Part shown: positions 8,186 through 17,062 of the stretch, one piece after another
How positions within the stretch are numbered: position 1 is the first letter of the stretch
Layout of the letters: every line of letters starts with the position of its first letter
NCBI GenBank assembly: GCA_965200945.1
Contig: OZ241749.1
Location: forward strand, 620,001-684,000
DNA length: 64,000 nucleotides
From: JADCRZ01 sp965200945
Lineage (GTDB): Bacteria; Bacteroidota; Bacteroidia; Chitinophagales; Chitinophagaceae
Reading direction: 5' to 3'
Program-made: the position numbers and the translations under genes
Notes under the pieces: generated by a model
What the model was told of the DNA's origin: nothing
Database searches by the model: none
What the model saw: only the letters and a program-made list of their open reading frames with translations

Positions 8186-9465
8186 CCAAAAGGTTCAGTG
8201 ATCGACTTTGCCGGCTTCGAGAACCACTGTGGTCCGTTCTCCGTCATATACACGCAATCTTCCAGCCGTACGCCAAACTCGCCGGGAATGGAAATGTTGG
8301 GTTCGATGCTGAAGCACATGCCGGTTTGCAGGGGCTGCTTGTTGCCCTTCACCATGTTGCCCCACTCGTGGCCGTCCATCCCGATGCCATGGCCGGTGCG
8401 ATGTGGAAGACCCGGTAATTTGTAACCCGGACCGAAACCGCCGTCCGTCACCACTTTACGGGCGGCGGCATCCACATCTTCGCAGGGCGCCCCGATCTTG
8501 GCCGCGTTGAAGCCTGCTGCCTGCGCCTTTTGCTCGAGCGTCCATACATCGAGCTGGCGTTTTGTGGGATCAGCGCCGAATACAACCGTGCGGGTGATAT
8601 CGGAAATATAATGTTCCACACTGCAGCCGCAGTCCATGAGTACGATATCGCCTTTTTTCAACGTTTGTGGTTTGAGGCTGCCATGCGGGAAAGCGGATGA
8701 TTCGCCGAAGAGGACCAGGGCATCGCCGGATGCTCCGCCCATTTTCCGTTGCGCCTCTACTATGATGGCCGACAAGTCTCCCTGCGACATGCCTTCCTGC
8801 AACTGGCTGATGCCCCATTTCATAGCGGCCGATGTAATATTATTTGCTTTCTGCAGCAGTGCCAGTTCCGCTGCTGACTTTATCATGCGGCAGGGTATCG
8901 TTACCGGGTCGCCGCTGACAAAGTTGAGGTGGGAAGCTTCCTTGCGGATACCGTCAAAAATAAAAAAGCGCACCCTTTCTTCTATCCCGATATTTCCCGA
9001 AGACACACCGGCGTCTTTCAAAGCCGCAGCCACCTGTTTGTACGGGCTCTCATCTTCCTGCCAGGCATACACATCTTTACCGACTTTGATGCGTTCTCGC
9101 AAACGTGATTCCTCAAATCCCGGACACACAAACCTGACCGCTCCCTTCGCCGGTAACACCGCTATCATCGGCCTTTCACTGCCTGACCAGCTGATGTCTG
9201 TAAAATATTTCATGGAAGTGCCAGCGTCGAGGATCAAGGCTTCCATTTTCTGTTCCGTGAGCAGCCGTTGCGCCTTTTCGATGCGCGCTTCCACTTCTTT
9301 CAACGTGATGGGCACCACATCGCCGGTCATGGATGCAAGATCCTTTTTATCGGAACTGTTGTCTTTGTTTTGGGAAGCAGATGTACAGGATGTGAGACTG
9401 CCGGCAGCAGCTGTAACGCCCGCGAGTGCAGCGCGGGTGATGAAATCTCTTCTTTTCAGCGTCAT
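8182..9465 (-). CDS. M24-family Xaa-Pro peptidase, Tat-exported lipoprotein
   Basis: 427 residues. The N-terminus has a twin-arginine signal (KRRDFITRAA, Arg5-Arg6) followed by a lipobox-like SLTSC with Cys27, so it is probably exported folded and lipid-anchored. The C-terminal pita-bread domain shows the M24 metal ligands: Asp in VLMDCGCSVEHY, Asp in ISDITRTVVFG, His in RTGHGIGMDGHEWG, Glu in FSIEPNISIPG and Glu in RLEDCVYMTE. It should cleave N-terminal residues ahead of proline or act on similar dipeptides outside the cytoplasm. The stop overlaps the next gene by 4 bp. Confidence 0.9.
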   Translation of the reverse strand: MTLKRRDFITRAALAGVTAAAGSLTSCTSASQNKDNSSDKKDLASMTGDVVPITLKEVEARIEKAQRLLTEQKMEALILDAGTSMKYFTDISWSGSERPMIAVLPAKGAVRFVCPGFEESRLRERIKVGKDVYAWQEDESPYKQVAAALKDAGVSSGNIGIEERVRFFIFDGIRKEASHLNFVSGDPVTIPCRMIKSAAELALLQKANNITSAAMKWGISQLQEGMSQGDLSAIIVEAQRKMGGASGDALVLFGESSAFPHGSLKPQTLKKGDIVLMDCGCSVEHYISDITRTVVFGADPTKRQLDVWTLEQKAQAAGFNAAKIGAPCEDVDAAARKVVTDGGFGPGYKLPGLPHRTGHGIGMDGHEWGNMVKGNKQPLQTGMCFSIEPNISIPGEFGVRLEDCVYMTENGPQWFSKPAKSITEPFG

Positions 9466-9591
9466 GCAGTGTTGGTTAAAAGTGGACGGGTATATGACGG
9501 GTTGAAGATAAGGGTTTCACCGGGCACCGCAGGTTTGATTTTAACCAAAAGTTCGATGAATTGAATGAAAAAGGCATGTCAAAACATTCCC

Positions 9592-9599
9592 TATTTTTG
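9592..9599 (+). promoter_or_regulatory. -7 box for the riboswitch-gdx transcript
   Basis: TATTTTTG matches TAnnTTTG and would start transcription near 9606, about 45 bp before the first riboswitch hairpin. No good TTTG stands 20 bp upstream; the nearest TTG (9561) is 28 bp away. Confidence 0.45.
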
Positions 9600-9652
9600 T
9601 TCCGGCTGGAACAAGAACAACAATCTGTGCTTTGCTGCCACCCAGCTCACCA

Positions 9653-9718
9653 GGAGGAACGACCTCCCCCGTATTGGGAACAAATGTCCGGGACGGCCCG
9701 GACTAAAACCAAAGGAGG
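9653..9718 (+). promoter_or_regulatory. Guanidine-II (mini-ykkC) riboswitch
   Basis: Two hairpins with ACGR loops stand before gdx. Hairpin 1 is GGAGG-AACGA-CCTCC (9653-9667, loop containing ACGA). Hairpin 2 is GTCCGGG-ACGG-CCCGGAC (9686-9703), a perfect 7-bp stem with an ACGG tetraloop. The linker is 18 nt. The CCTCC arm of hairpin 1 is exactly complementary to the Shine-Dalgarno GGAGG at 9714-9718, five bases before the ATG. This fits the known mechanism, in which guanidine stabilises the hairpins and frees the ribosome site. The class is established; assignment here is from loops, mechanism and the gene controlled. Confidence 0.85.
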
Positions 9719-9723
9719 AAGTT

Positions 9724-10044
9724 ATGGCCTGGATCTCACTGATCATCGCGGGAATTTTAGAGGTCGTGTGGGCCTATTTCATGAAGCAGTCTGCCGGCTT
9801 CTCAAAACCGCTTCCTTCCTCCATCACCATCGTTGCCATGATCGCCAGCTTCCTGTTGCTGGCCTATTCCATGCGTTCCTTGCCGCTCGGTTCCGCTTAT
9901 GCCATCTGGACGGGCATCGGAACGGTGGGCGCTTTTCTTCTGGGCATCCTGCTGCTTGGGGAGAGCGTCAGTTTTACACGTATTTTGGCTGCGGTATTAA
10001 TCCTGGCAGGACTTGTGCTTATGAAAATCTCTTCCGTCAAATAA
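9724..10044 (+). CDS. gdx: Guanidinium exporter, SMR family (SugE/Gdx)
   Basis: 106 residues, four transmembrane helices, inner membrane, working as an antiparallel dimer that exchanges guanidinium for protons. All residues known to line the guanidinium site of Gdx proteins are present at the family positions: Glu13, Trp16, Ser42, Tyr59 and Trp62. This separates it from EmrE-type multidrug exporters. ATG 9724 is fixed by the Shine-Dalgarno AAAGGAGG; open frame upstream of it overlaps the riboswitch. The guanidine-II riboswitch in the leader independently supports the substrate. Confidence 0.94.
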   Translation: MAWISLIIAGILEVVWAYFMKQSAGFSKPLPSSITIVAMIASFLLLAYSMRSLPLGSAYAIWTGIGTVGAFLLGILLLGESVSFTRILAAVLILAGLVLMKISSVK

Positions 10045-10256
10045 CACTTTGCAACAAAACCAGCGAACCCTGCTTGGAGGAAAGATAGAATACGGAATGC
10101 CGTTCTCCTTCCCTTCATCACTATTCCATCCAAGAGACTGAGCCCTCCTGCTTTGAGTACCGGTCAGGGTTACACGCTCTTGTAACTTTCTGAGTGTTTT
10201 CACCTACTTGTATATGATAAATTTATTTAATATTTTTCTGAACAAATCAAGCTTCC

Positions 10257-10574
10257 ATGAAACTCAGACTCCGGACCCTTATTTCGGGCTCCAAAACTGT
10301 GGAACATGCCAAGTACAACCTCAGTTTCCAGCTCACCGCAGACGCGATGGGTTACCTTCAGCCCGAATCGCAGCCGGACGGAAACGAACATTCCGGCCGC
10401 CACCTGGTAACCGCCGAAGCGTATATCCTCAACGGCGCCGACCGAAAACGAATCACTGAACTACTCAACGAAATAGTGGAAATATTTCCTGCGTTTATAA
10501 GTACCGTCGCTGAGATCAGGCACGTGATCGGCTTCAGCGAAGTGGATGTTCCCCAGCCGGATCTCAATCTATAA
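10257..10574 (+). CDS. Small hypothetical protein
   Basis: 105 residues, not recognised. It starts MKLRLRTLISGSKTVEHAKY and has no signal peptide or membrane segment. The middle (HLVTAEAYILNGADRKRITELLNEIV) looks like mixed alpha/beta. Codon use resembles the neighbouring real genes, which is the main support. It lies alone, about 210 bp after gdx, with a TTTAATATTTTTC stretch upstream that could serve as a promoter. No key residues point to a function. Confidence 0.5.
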   Translation: MKLRLRTLISGSKTVEHAKYNLSFQLTADAMGYLQPESQPDGNEHSGRHLVTAEAYILNGADRKRITELLNEIVEIFPAFISTVAEIRHVIGFSEVDVPQPDLNL

Positions 10575-11054
10575 ACTTTTTTCAGTGCCGGCAATCGTTT
10601 GCAGATTTCACCGCTCCGGGTCAGGATTTCTGCTACGCCAGTTTTTCCATCTCCTGACCATGTGCCACAGCCCGTTTTTGCTCTTGCTTCATTCTCTCCT
10701 ACCTGCCGAACGCATTCGCTTACCCGCGCTCTGTAAACTCAACGCTGAACCCTGCATCTCCTTCGGTTCACCGTGAACTTCATAAGACCCTGGCAAAAGC
10801 CGGATGAACGATTGTGTGTAAAACCGAATGGTATAGGGTTCTATCCCGGCAACCAAAAACAACAAGTCATTTATGGGCCATCGGCAGCTGCAATGGGTGG
10901 CTCTTCCTCCTGTTCTTTTCTATCGTGAAAGCCGACCTGGTTTGATCGCAAAAGGCCCCCTGAATTGTCGGGTTCACACCTCTGTGTTCAGAGGGGATTC
11001 AGGTATGTTTGCCTAGTAAGGAAACAAAATTATCCTTCCATCAAATCAACCCAT
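10575..11054. other. Intergenic stretch with a promoter and small inverted repeat
   Basis: 480 bp without a credible gene. Near the right end are the inverted repeat CCTCTG-TGTT-CAGAGG (10979-10994) and the promoter box listed separately. The rest (10575-10970) shows nothing recognisable. Confidence 0.5.
11004..11011 (+). promoter_or_regulatory. -7 box for the VOC gene
   Basis: TATGTTTG is a perfect TAnnTTTG match 44 bp before the ATG at 11055. The inverted repeat at 10979-10994 sits just upstream and could be an operator. Confidence 0.5.
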
Positions 11055-11528
11055 ATGCAAAAGATTGTTCCATTTCTCTGGTTCGACGGGCAGGCGGAAG
11101 AAGCCACCAATTTCTATATTTCGGTATTTAAAGATTCAAAATTGATCAGTGCGATCCCGGCTCCGGAAAATGCGCCGGGCGTAAAGGGAAAAATCTTCGG
11201 AACAAAATTTCAGCTGGAAGGGCAGGCGTTTATGGCGCTGAACGGCGGGCCGATGTACAAATTCACACCCGCAATTTCGCTGTATGTAAACTGCACCACC
11301 CAAGAAGAAGTGGATGATCTCTGGAACAAGCTGACCGCCGATGGCGGAAAAGAAAGCAGGTGCGGCTGGCTGGTCGACAAGTTCGGCGTTTCCTGGCAGA
11401 TCATTCCCGTACAGCTGGGCCAGCTGATGGGTGATCCCGATCAGCTGAAAGCGCAGAAGACCATGCAGGCGATGATGCAGATGGTGAAGATCGATATAGC
11501 AGCTTTGCAACAGGCACACGACTCTTAA
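11055..11528 (+). CDS. VOC superfamily protein (PhnB-like)
   Basis: 157 residues with the glyoxalase/bleomycin-resistance fold of the PhnB type (often labelled 3-demethylubiquinone methyltransferase-like). The opening IVPFLWFDGQAEEATNFYISVF is the family's first strand-helix unit. FMALNGGPMYKFTPAISLYVNC and CGWLVDKFGVSWQIIP are its typical second-half motifs. Members bind a metal or small ligand, but the reaction is not known for this subgroup. ATG 11055 gives the usual family N-terminus, and the gene has its own promoter. Confidence 0.85.
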   Translation: MQKIVPFLWFDGQAEEATNFYISVFKDSKLISAIPAPENAPGVKGKIFGTKFQLEGQAFMALNGGPMYKFTPAISLYVNCTTQEEVDDLWNKLTADGGKESRCGWLVDKFGVSWQIIPVQLGQLMGDPDQLKAQKTMQAMMQMVKIDIAALQQAHDS

Positions 11529-11603
11529 CCACCGCACTTCCTGCGCCCCGACGCAGGCCTGTTTCTTGCATTACTTTGTGTTATTCACCAGTAAACACGA
11601 ACT

Positions 11604-11870
11604 ATGGACCAGGAAAATAAAAACATCAAACCAAATCCGGTAACAGGCAATGAACCGCCGAACGCGGAGAACACGCAGGCAAGGACGGACGACAACATAA
11701 GGGAAGGACAGGAAGACAGTTCGCTTCATTACGACAAGGAAGATCCCAAAGGCGATCTGCCGAAGATCAATGAAGACGACAAACAGCGGGATAACCAGCA
11801 GGAATATCTGTCTGACCAGAACACGCTGAAATCAGACAACGATTACAAGGAAGACATTCACGAAGAATAG
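11604..11870 (+). CDS. Small, highly hydrophilic hypothetical protein
   Basis: 88 residues, rich in Asp, Glu, Asn, Lys and Gln, with no hydrophobic core, so probably disordered. Sequence such as NIREGQEDSSLHYDKEDPKG resembles small acidic stress-type proteins seen in Bacteroidota, but I cannot name a family. It follows the VOC gene by 75 bp and converges on mtaB. TTACTTTGTG near 11571 may be its promoter. The clean ATG and absence of stops in a biased composition support coding. Confidence 0.6.
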   Translation: MDQENKNIKPNPVTGNEPPNAENTQARTDDNIREGQEDSSLHYDKEDPKGDLPKINEDDKQRDNQQEYLSDQNTLKSDNDYKEDIHEE

Positions 11871-11878
11871 CCGGAGAA

Positions 11879-13150
11879 TCAGATCGTCCAGTCCACGATC
11901 TGATTCCTCCATTCGGGGCGGTAGGGTGTGCTAATCTTGATGTAATTGTCAGTATACCCTTCCATCAGCCCGTTGTTGTTCTGGTTCTCGAAGAGCACCT
12001 TTCTCGTAGCCCCGCTATGCTGTTGCGTAAAATATTGCATTTTCAAAAAGCTGAGATTTCTCAGCTTTTTGTTTCTCTCATTGCGTATCTGCACCGGCAC
12101 CACCGGTTCAATCTCCAAAGCCTTTGTGTGGTCGCGCTCCGAATAGGTGAACACATGGAGATAGGACAGGTCCAGGTCGTGCAGGAAGCGATGCGTCGTC
12201 CCGAACTCCTCGTCACTTTCACCCGGAAACCCAACGATCACATCAGCCCCGATCGCGCAATGCGGCATCAGGGATTTAATCTTTTCAACTTTCTCGGCGT
12301 ACAATTCGCGGCGGTAGCGCCTGCGCATCATGCCTAATATCCGGTTGCTCCCGCTCTGCAGGGGGATATGAAAATGCGGCATGAACTTCTTGCTGCCCGC
12401 TACGAATTCTATGATCTCGTCCGACAGCAGGTTGGGCTCAATGGAGGAGATGCGGTAGCGGCTTATACCATCCACCTGCTCCAGGGCTTGTATCAGTTCC
12501 AAGAAATTTTCCGAGCGCATCCCGTTCTCCGCCTGCTTTCCAAAATCGCCCAGGTTGATGCCGGTTAGCACGATCTCTTTCACGCCTTTTGCTGCCAGCC
12601 TGCTCGCATGAGAAGCTGCATTGGAGATAGAATCGCTCCGGCTCGTTCCGCGGGCCATCGGGATGGTACAGAAGGAACAATTGTAATCGCAGCCGTCCTG
12701 CACTTTCAGAAAAGCTCGCGTCCGGTCGTCCAACGAGAAGGAGGCGTGGAAGTCCTGTACCTCTTCAATATCGCAGCTGCAGATCCGGGCAGAATCGCCT
12801 TTGGTAAGTTCCCGTAAATGATGGGTGATGTTGAATTTTTCCGCTGCGCCAAGCACCAGGTCCACACCCGGTATTTCCGCGATCTCGCGCGGTTTCAGCT
12901 GGGCATAGCAGCCGGTGATTACCACGATGCTTTCAGGGGCTTTGCGCTGGATGCGGCGTACGAGGTGACGGCATTCCTTGTCGGAGTTTTCCGTGACCGA
13001 ACAGGTATTGATAACATAAATATCTGCCTGATCGGTGAAATCCCTTTTCACAAACCCTTCTTCCTGCATCAACCGCGAAATGGCGGACGTTTCCGAATAG
13101 TTGAGTTTGCAACCGAGGGTATGAAATGCGACTGTTTTGTTAGTTGCCAT
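11879..13150 (-). CDS. mtaB: tRNA t6A37 methylthiotransferase
   Basis: About 423 residues. It adds a methylthio group to N6-threonylcarbamoyladenosine at position 37 of tRNA. The N-terminal cluster-binding domain has Cys14 (TLGCKLNYSE), Cys50 (INTCSVTENSD) and Cys81 (VITGCYAQ). The radical-SAM cluster uses Cys154, Cys158 and Cys161 (GCDYNCSFCTIPMARG). The LGCKLN motif separates MtaB from MiaB and RimO. ATG 13150 is preferred over an upstream ATG at 13198, because MATNKTVAFHTLGCK is the usual family start. Confidence 0.92.
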   Translation of the reverse strand: MATNKTVAFHTLGCKLNYSETSAISRLMQEEGFVKRDFTDQADIYVINTCSVTENSDKECRHLVRRIQRKAPESIVVITGCYAQLKPREIAEIPGVDLVLGAAEKFNITHHLRELTKGDSARICSCDIEEVQDFHASFSLDDRTRAFLKVQDGCDYNCSFCTIPMARGTSRSDSISNAASHASRLAAKGVKEIVLTGINLGDFGKQAENGMRSENFLELIQALEQVDGISRYRISSIEPNLLSDEIIEFVAGSKKFMPHFHIPLQSGSNRILGMMRRRYRRELYAEKVEKIKSLMPHCAIGADVIVGFPGESDEEFGTTHRFLHDLDLSYLHVFTYSERDHTKALEIEPVVPVQIRNERNKKLRNLSFLKMQYFTQQHSGATRKVLFENQNNNGLMEGYTDNYIKISTPYRPEWRNQIVDWTI

Positions 13151-13213
13151 AGAAGGCGGCAAAGATACATTACCGGCGGGGCTCTGCAAAGCATGCACTT
13201 TTCGGCGCCACTT

Positions 13214-15172
13214 TTACTCCACAGGAGTGAGCACCGCACACCAGCCGCCGCCCTTTCTCATGGAAACAGTGATCGTCTGCGAACCGGTGACCTGCTTTGT
13301 TTCGAGCGCATAATCCGCGGCATGGTCGTCTGCATTGATCCCGTCTTTCAACACGCTCATGGAATATTTTTTCGAGCCCAGGAAGTTCAGCGATACCTGA
13401 AGGTCACGCGCGTTCCAGTCCGTCATGCCGCCGATGTACCATTTGTTCCCGTGTTTCTTGGCCACCACGGCATATTGGCCCACTTTCGCGTCAAGGGCGA
13501 TGGTCGTATCCCATACGGTAGGCATTTGTGCGATGAAAGCGGTACAGGCGGTGTCGGCCAGGTAGTTGGATGGATTGTCGGCCAGCATCTGAAGCGGGGC
13601 ATCGTACAACACGTACATCGACACCTGGTGGGCGCGGGTGCCCTGGCTCATGGGTTCCGAGAAGACAGCATTGTAATTTTTCCTGTTGGCATTGTGCATG
13701 GCGCCCGGGGTGTAATCCATCGGACCGGCTGCCATGCGGGTGAAGAGGAGGGTCACATCATGCGTAGGCGTGATCTCGGTGCTCCATTTGTCGTTTTCGA
13801 GTCCGCGCACCCCTTCGTAGTTGATCACGTTGGGATATTTCCGGTTGAGGCCCACCGGTTTAAAGGCGCCGTGGAAGTCAATGAGCATCCTGCGTTTGGC
13901 AGTCGCAATGGCAGCCCTCTCGTAAAAGTTCACCATATACTGATCGGCCCTGGCCATGAAGTCGACCTTGATCCCTTTCGCGCCCCAGCTTGCATACTGA
14001 TCCAGTACGGCATCCATATGGTCATCCAGTGCATTCCACAGTACCCACAGGATGACGCCCACTTTTTTGGAAGTGGCATACCGGACCAGTTCCTGTATGT
14101 CGATGTCTTTGTTGGGATGCATCAGGTCGAGCGTACTGAGCGTCCACCCTTCGTCGAGAATGATGTAATCGAGTCCGAACCGCGATGCAAAATCAACATA
14201 GTATTTGTAGGTCTCCGTATTGAGTCCGGCCCTGAAAGGCACGTTGTAAATATTGTTTGCATTCCACCAGTCCCAGGCCACTTTGCCCGGCTTGATCCAC
14301 TCGGTGCCGGTGAGTACGCTGGCCGGGGCCAGCTTGTAGGTAAGATTGGTTTCCAGCAAACCCTTATCGTCTTTTGCGATGGCGATGGAGCGCCAGGGGA
14401 ATGTGCGGGTGCCGGCCGTTTTGGCGATATAGTCGGCGAGTTTGCTGATGCGGATGCCACGGTCGCCGCGGCGGGCGCTTTCGAGGATCACTTTCGGGTA
14501 TTGGGCCGTTACGCTGTTACCGCCGGTGCCATACAGGAACATATTGGGATAATCGTGCAGGTCAGATTCGCTGATGAGCAGGTTGGTACCCCTGGCCGTT
14601 TGTGTAAGAAAAGGAAGCGCCGCGTGCTGAGAGGAGGGAAAGGCTGCGATCACGGAATCCTTGTACAAGCTTTCAAAATGCGACTGGTAACTGGGGTCGG
14701 TCTCCAGGGGCCAGATCACCCGGTTGTTGCCGGTGAAATTATATTCAACGGTTTCATGATTCACCACAATGCTGTCGGCTATACTTGTCTCAAAGCGGTA
14801 AGCTACCCCATCATTATAAGCCCTGAACACAACCGCAAAGTTTCCTTTGCAATTCAATCTGACCTCGTTGAAGTTTTCTGCGATCAGCCGGCTCTTCACA
14901 GCCACCACCGCTTCTATGGTCCCGTTCACGGTGCGTGTTTTGGTATTCTGCACCACCGGCTGCACACCGGGCTGCATGCCGTTGCCCAGGTTAAGGGCCA
15001 GCCTGCTGGGCATCAGAACCGGTTCGCCGTTGAAACTGACGGACCATTTGATGTCCTGGCCGGTAGACACCGTTACCTGGATGTTGTGGTCGGGAGAATA
15101 CAATACGATGTCTTTGGAAGAAACCGTGAGCGACAGGATCGTTACAAGCAGGATCAGAAAGAGATGTTTCAT
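13214..15172 (-). CDS. Glycoside hydrolase family 97, secreted, probably retaining alpha-galactosidase-like
   Basis: 652 residues with signal peptide MKHLFLILLVTILSLTVSS. The N-terminal beta-sandwich contains LGNGMQPG-type text and the TIM barrel contains DYIILDEGW and VGVILWVLWNALDD. Asp404 in GIKVDFM and Glu453 in NYEGVRG sit where the retaining GH97 enzymes (the BtGH97b type) place nucleophile and acid/base. The inverting SusB type instead uses glutamate bases. It should therefore release alpha-linked galactose in the periplasm, but substrate is inferred. No SusC/SusD pair is adjacent, so it is not in a visible polysaccharide locus. ATG 15172 gives a clean signal peptide. Confidence 0.9.
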   Translation of the reverse strand: MKHLFLILLVTILSLTVSSKDIVLYSPDHNIQVTVSTGQDIKWSVSFNGEPVLMPSRLALNLGNGMQPGVQPVVQNTKTRTVNGTIEAVVAVKSRLIAENFNEVRLNCKGNFAVVFRAYNDGVAYRFETSIADSIVVNHETVEYNFTGNNRVIWPLETDPSYQSHFESLYKDSVIAAFPSSQHAALPFLTQTARGTNLLISESDLHDYPNMFLYGTGGNSVTAQYPKVILESARRGDRGIRISKLADYIAKTAGTRTFPWRSIAIAKDDKGLLETNLTYKLAPASVLTGTEWIKPGKVAWDWWNANNIYNVPFRAGLNTETYKYYVDFASRFGLDYIILDEGWTLSTLDLMHPNKDIDIQELVRYATSKKVGVILWVLWNALDDHMDAVLDQYASWGAKGIKVDFMARADQYMVNFYERAAIATAKRRMLIDFHGAFKPVGLNRKYPNVINYEGVRGLENDKWSTEITPTHDVTLLFTRMAAGPMDYTPGAMHNANRKNYNAVFSEPMSQGTRAHQVSMYVLYDAPLQMLADNPSNYLADTACTAFIAQMPTVWDTTIALDAKVGQYAVVAKKHGNKWYIGGMTDWNARDLQVSLNFLGSKKYSMSVLKDGINADDHAADYALETKQVTGSQTITVSMRKGGGWCAVLTPVE

Positions 15173-15277
15173 GTAGTCGGAATGGTTATATGAAGGGGGT
15201 AAAGATAAGGGTGAAACAAGATTCCTGTCTTTGTGGATATTAGCCCGGAGTTCGCAGTTCATGCGTGGTTGAGCCGC

Positions 15278-16687
15278 TTATTCTTCCATCGGTTCGATAG
15301 CTGGCTCGATGCCATCGGTAAGCAGCTCCATCGTCTGGTCTTTCGGCAGTTCCTGTACGGTGCGCAGTTTTCTTTCAATGACCCGGGAGCGCACGCCGGC
15401 CTGTTCGATCACGTTGCTTGCTTCCTGCAGTTTTTTCTGTGTCTTTTCCAGGATGCCGCCGAAATTCCGGAATTCCGTTTTGATGGCACCCAGCAACTGC
15501 CATACTTCGCTCGACCGCCGTTCGATCGCCAGGGTACGGAAACCCATCTGCAGGCTGTTGAGGAAAGCCGAAAGGGTAGTGGGGCCGGTAATGATGATCT
15601 TGCATTCGCGCTGAACAGATTCAAAAAGGCCGGGTGTTCTGAGCACTTCTGCGTACAGGCTTTCAAATGGAAGGAACAGGATCGCAAAATCGGTGGTGTT
15701 GGGCGGGTCGATGTACTTGACGCAGATATCGGCTGCACATTTCCGTATGCCTTTTACAAATGCCTGCCTGTGCACTTCCACCATCTCCAGGTTGGCGACC
15801 TCATACGCATCCGTCATCAGCTCGAAATCTTCTTTTGGAAATTTGGAGTCTATCGGCAGCCACACTTCCCGGATGCGGTCTTCTTTACCGGGCAGCTTCA
15901 CGGCAAACTCCACGATGGCATTGGAGCCGTCTTTTGTTTTCACGTTCTTCGCGTACTGGTCAATGGTCAGCAGCTGTTCCAGCATGCTTTCCAGCTGGTA
16001 TTCACCGAGGATGCCGCGCGTTTTCACGTTGGTGAGCACCCGCTTCAAGTCACCCACACCGGTAGCGAGCTGCTGCATATCGCCGAGTCCCTTGTGTACG
16101 GCTTCCAGGCGCTCACTCACCAGTTTAAAAGATTCGCCGAGGCGCACTTCCAGTGTTTTCTGCAGTTTTTCATCTACGGTGGCCCGCATCTCGTCGAGTT
16201 TTTTTTCGTTGCCCGATTGCAGGTCGTTGATCTTTTTCTCCAGGGTATCGCGCATCAGGTCGAGCCGGCCGGAGGTGGTGCCGTTCTGTTCGTCCTGTTT
16301 GTGCAGCAGGGTCAGAAAGTTCTGCTGCTGCAGGCGGTTGAACTCTTCGATAGAGCGGGAAAAATCTTTGCGGAAGATCTCCAGCGCTTCTTTCTGTTCA
16401 CGCCGGCTGTCGCGGTCGTTCATATGGATGGTTTCCGCAAAAGAGCGAAGTGTTGCAGCCAGCTCCGATCGGGTGCTCTTGGCCGCCTCGTTGTTTTCCG
16501 TCCGGCTGATCGCCATCTCCGACTTCACCGCGTATTCGGTCCGCGTGAGTTCCGCCCGCACCTGTTCTAAAGGCTGCTGCTGCGCGGGTATGTGAGCCTG
16601 CCCATGGCGAGATGCCTGGTAAGTCATCACAAGTATGATGACCAGCAGTATGATGATAAGGACCAGAAGAATGCTAATGGTTGTCAT
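15278..16687 (-). CDS. rmuC: DNA recombination protein RmuC
   Basis: 469 residues. One N-terminal membrane helix (residues 4-22, ILLVLIIILLVIILVM) is followed by a long coiled coil to about residue 190. The conserved RmuC nuclease-like domain includes ATGVGDLKRVLTNVKTRGILGE, FAVKLPGKE, LPIDSKFPKEDFELM and a late SLQMGFRTLAIERRSSEVWQ. RmuC limits rearrangements at inverted repeats. It is monocistronic here and is followed by GH97 on the same strand after about 100 bp. Confidence 0.93.
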   Translation of the reverse strand: MTTISILLVLIIILLVIILVMTYQASRHGQAHIPAQQQPLEQVRAELTRTEYAVKSEMAISRTENNEAAKSTRSELAATLRSFAETIHMNDRDSRREQKEALEIFRKDFSRSIEEFNRLQQQNFLTLLHKQDEQNGTTSGRLDLMRDTLEKKINDLQSGNEKKLDEMRATVDEKLQKTLEVRLGESFKLVSERLEAVHKGLGDMQQLATGVGDLKRVLTNVKTRGILGEYQLESMLEQLLTIDQYAKNVKTKDGSNAIVEFAVKLPGKEDRIREVWLPIDSKFPKEDFELMTDAYEVANLEMVEVHRQAFVKGIRKCAADICVKYIDPPNTTDFAILFLPFESLYAEVLRTPGLFESVQRECKIIITGPTTLSAFLNSLQMGFRTLAIERRSSEVWQLLGAIKTEFRNFGGILEKTQKKLQEASNVIEQAGVRSRVIERKLRTVQELPKDQTMELLTDGIEPAIEPMEE

Positions 16688-16865
16688 AGTATGCGGACAA
16701 AAATATAGATTATTTCGGCAGGGCTAAATACTTTAGTAAAATGAAGAAGCTATTGCTAAGGAAATATCCAGGCTTCCGTGTGCCGGAGACTCATTTACGC
16801 GTGTCAGGCCTTTCAAAGATTTTGTACCTAAATCTTAGAAGACGTATCGCCAGCAATTCTTTCTT

Positions 16866-16888
16866 GTAGAGACGCGATGTGTCGCGTC
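16866..16888. repeat. GACGCGA hairpin repeat, copy 1
   Basis: GTAGA followed by GACGCGA-TGTG-TCGCGTC, a perfect 7-bp stem. Related copies lie at 34011-34032 and 44625-44645. The surrounding gap 16688-17062 (375 bp) holds no gene. Confidence 0.65.
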
Positions 16889-17062
16889 GCTGGAATGGAT
16901 CGATGCTGTGTCAGAGAAACGCCAGGCTTGCCGTCTTCACATCGTCGTTGCGTACTCCTCCATACCACTGCCCAAGAAAGAAAAAATATGTTGAGGTACA
17001 AGCGCCGATCTTGTATTTGATACCTGCGAAATTTGTAAACTTGCTGCAAAATCTTTCCGCAA

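Noticed and set aside
12818..15193. A very long open frame (791 codons) on the plus strand opposite GH97 and mtaB
   Set aside because: It is the antisense of two well-identified genes; the lack of stops follows from their codon use.
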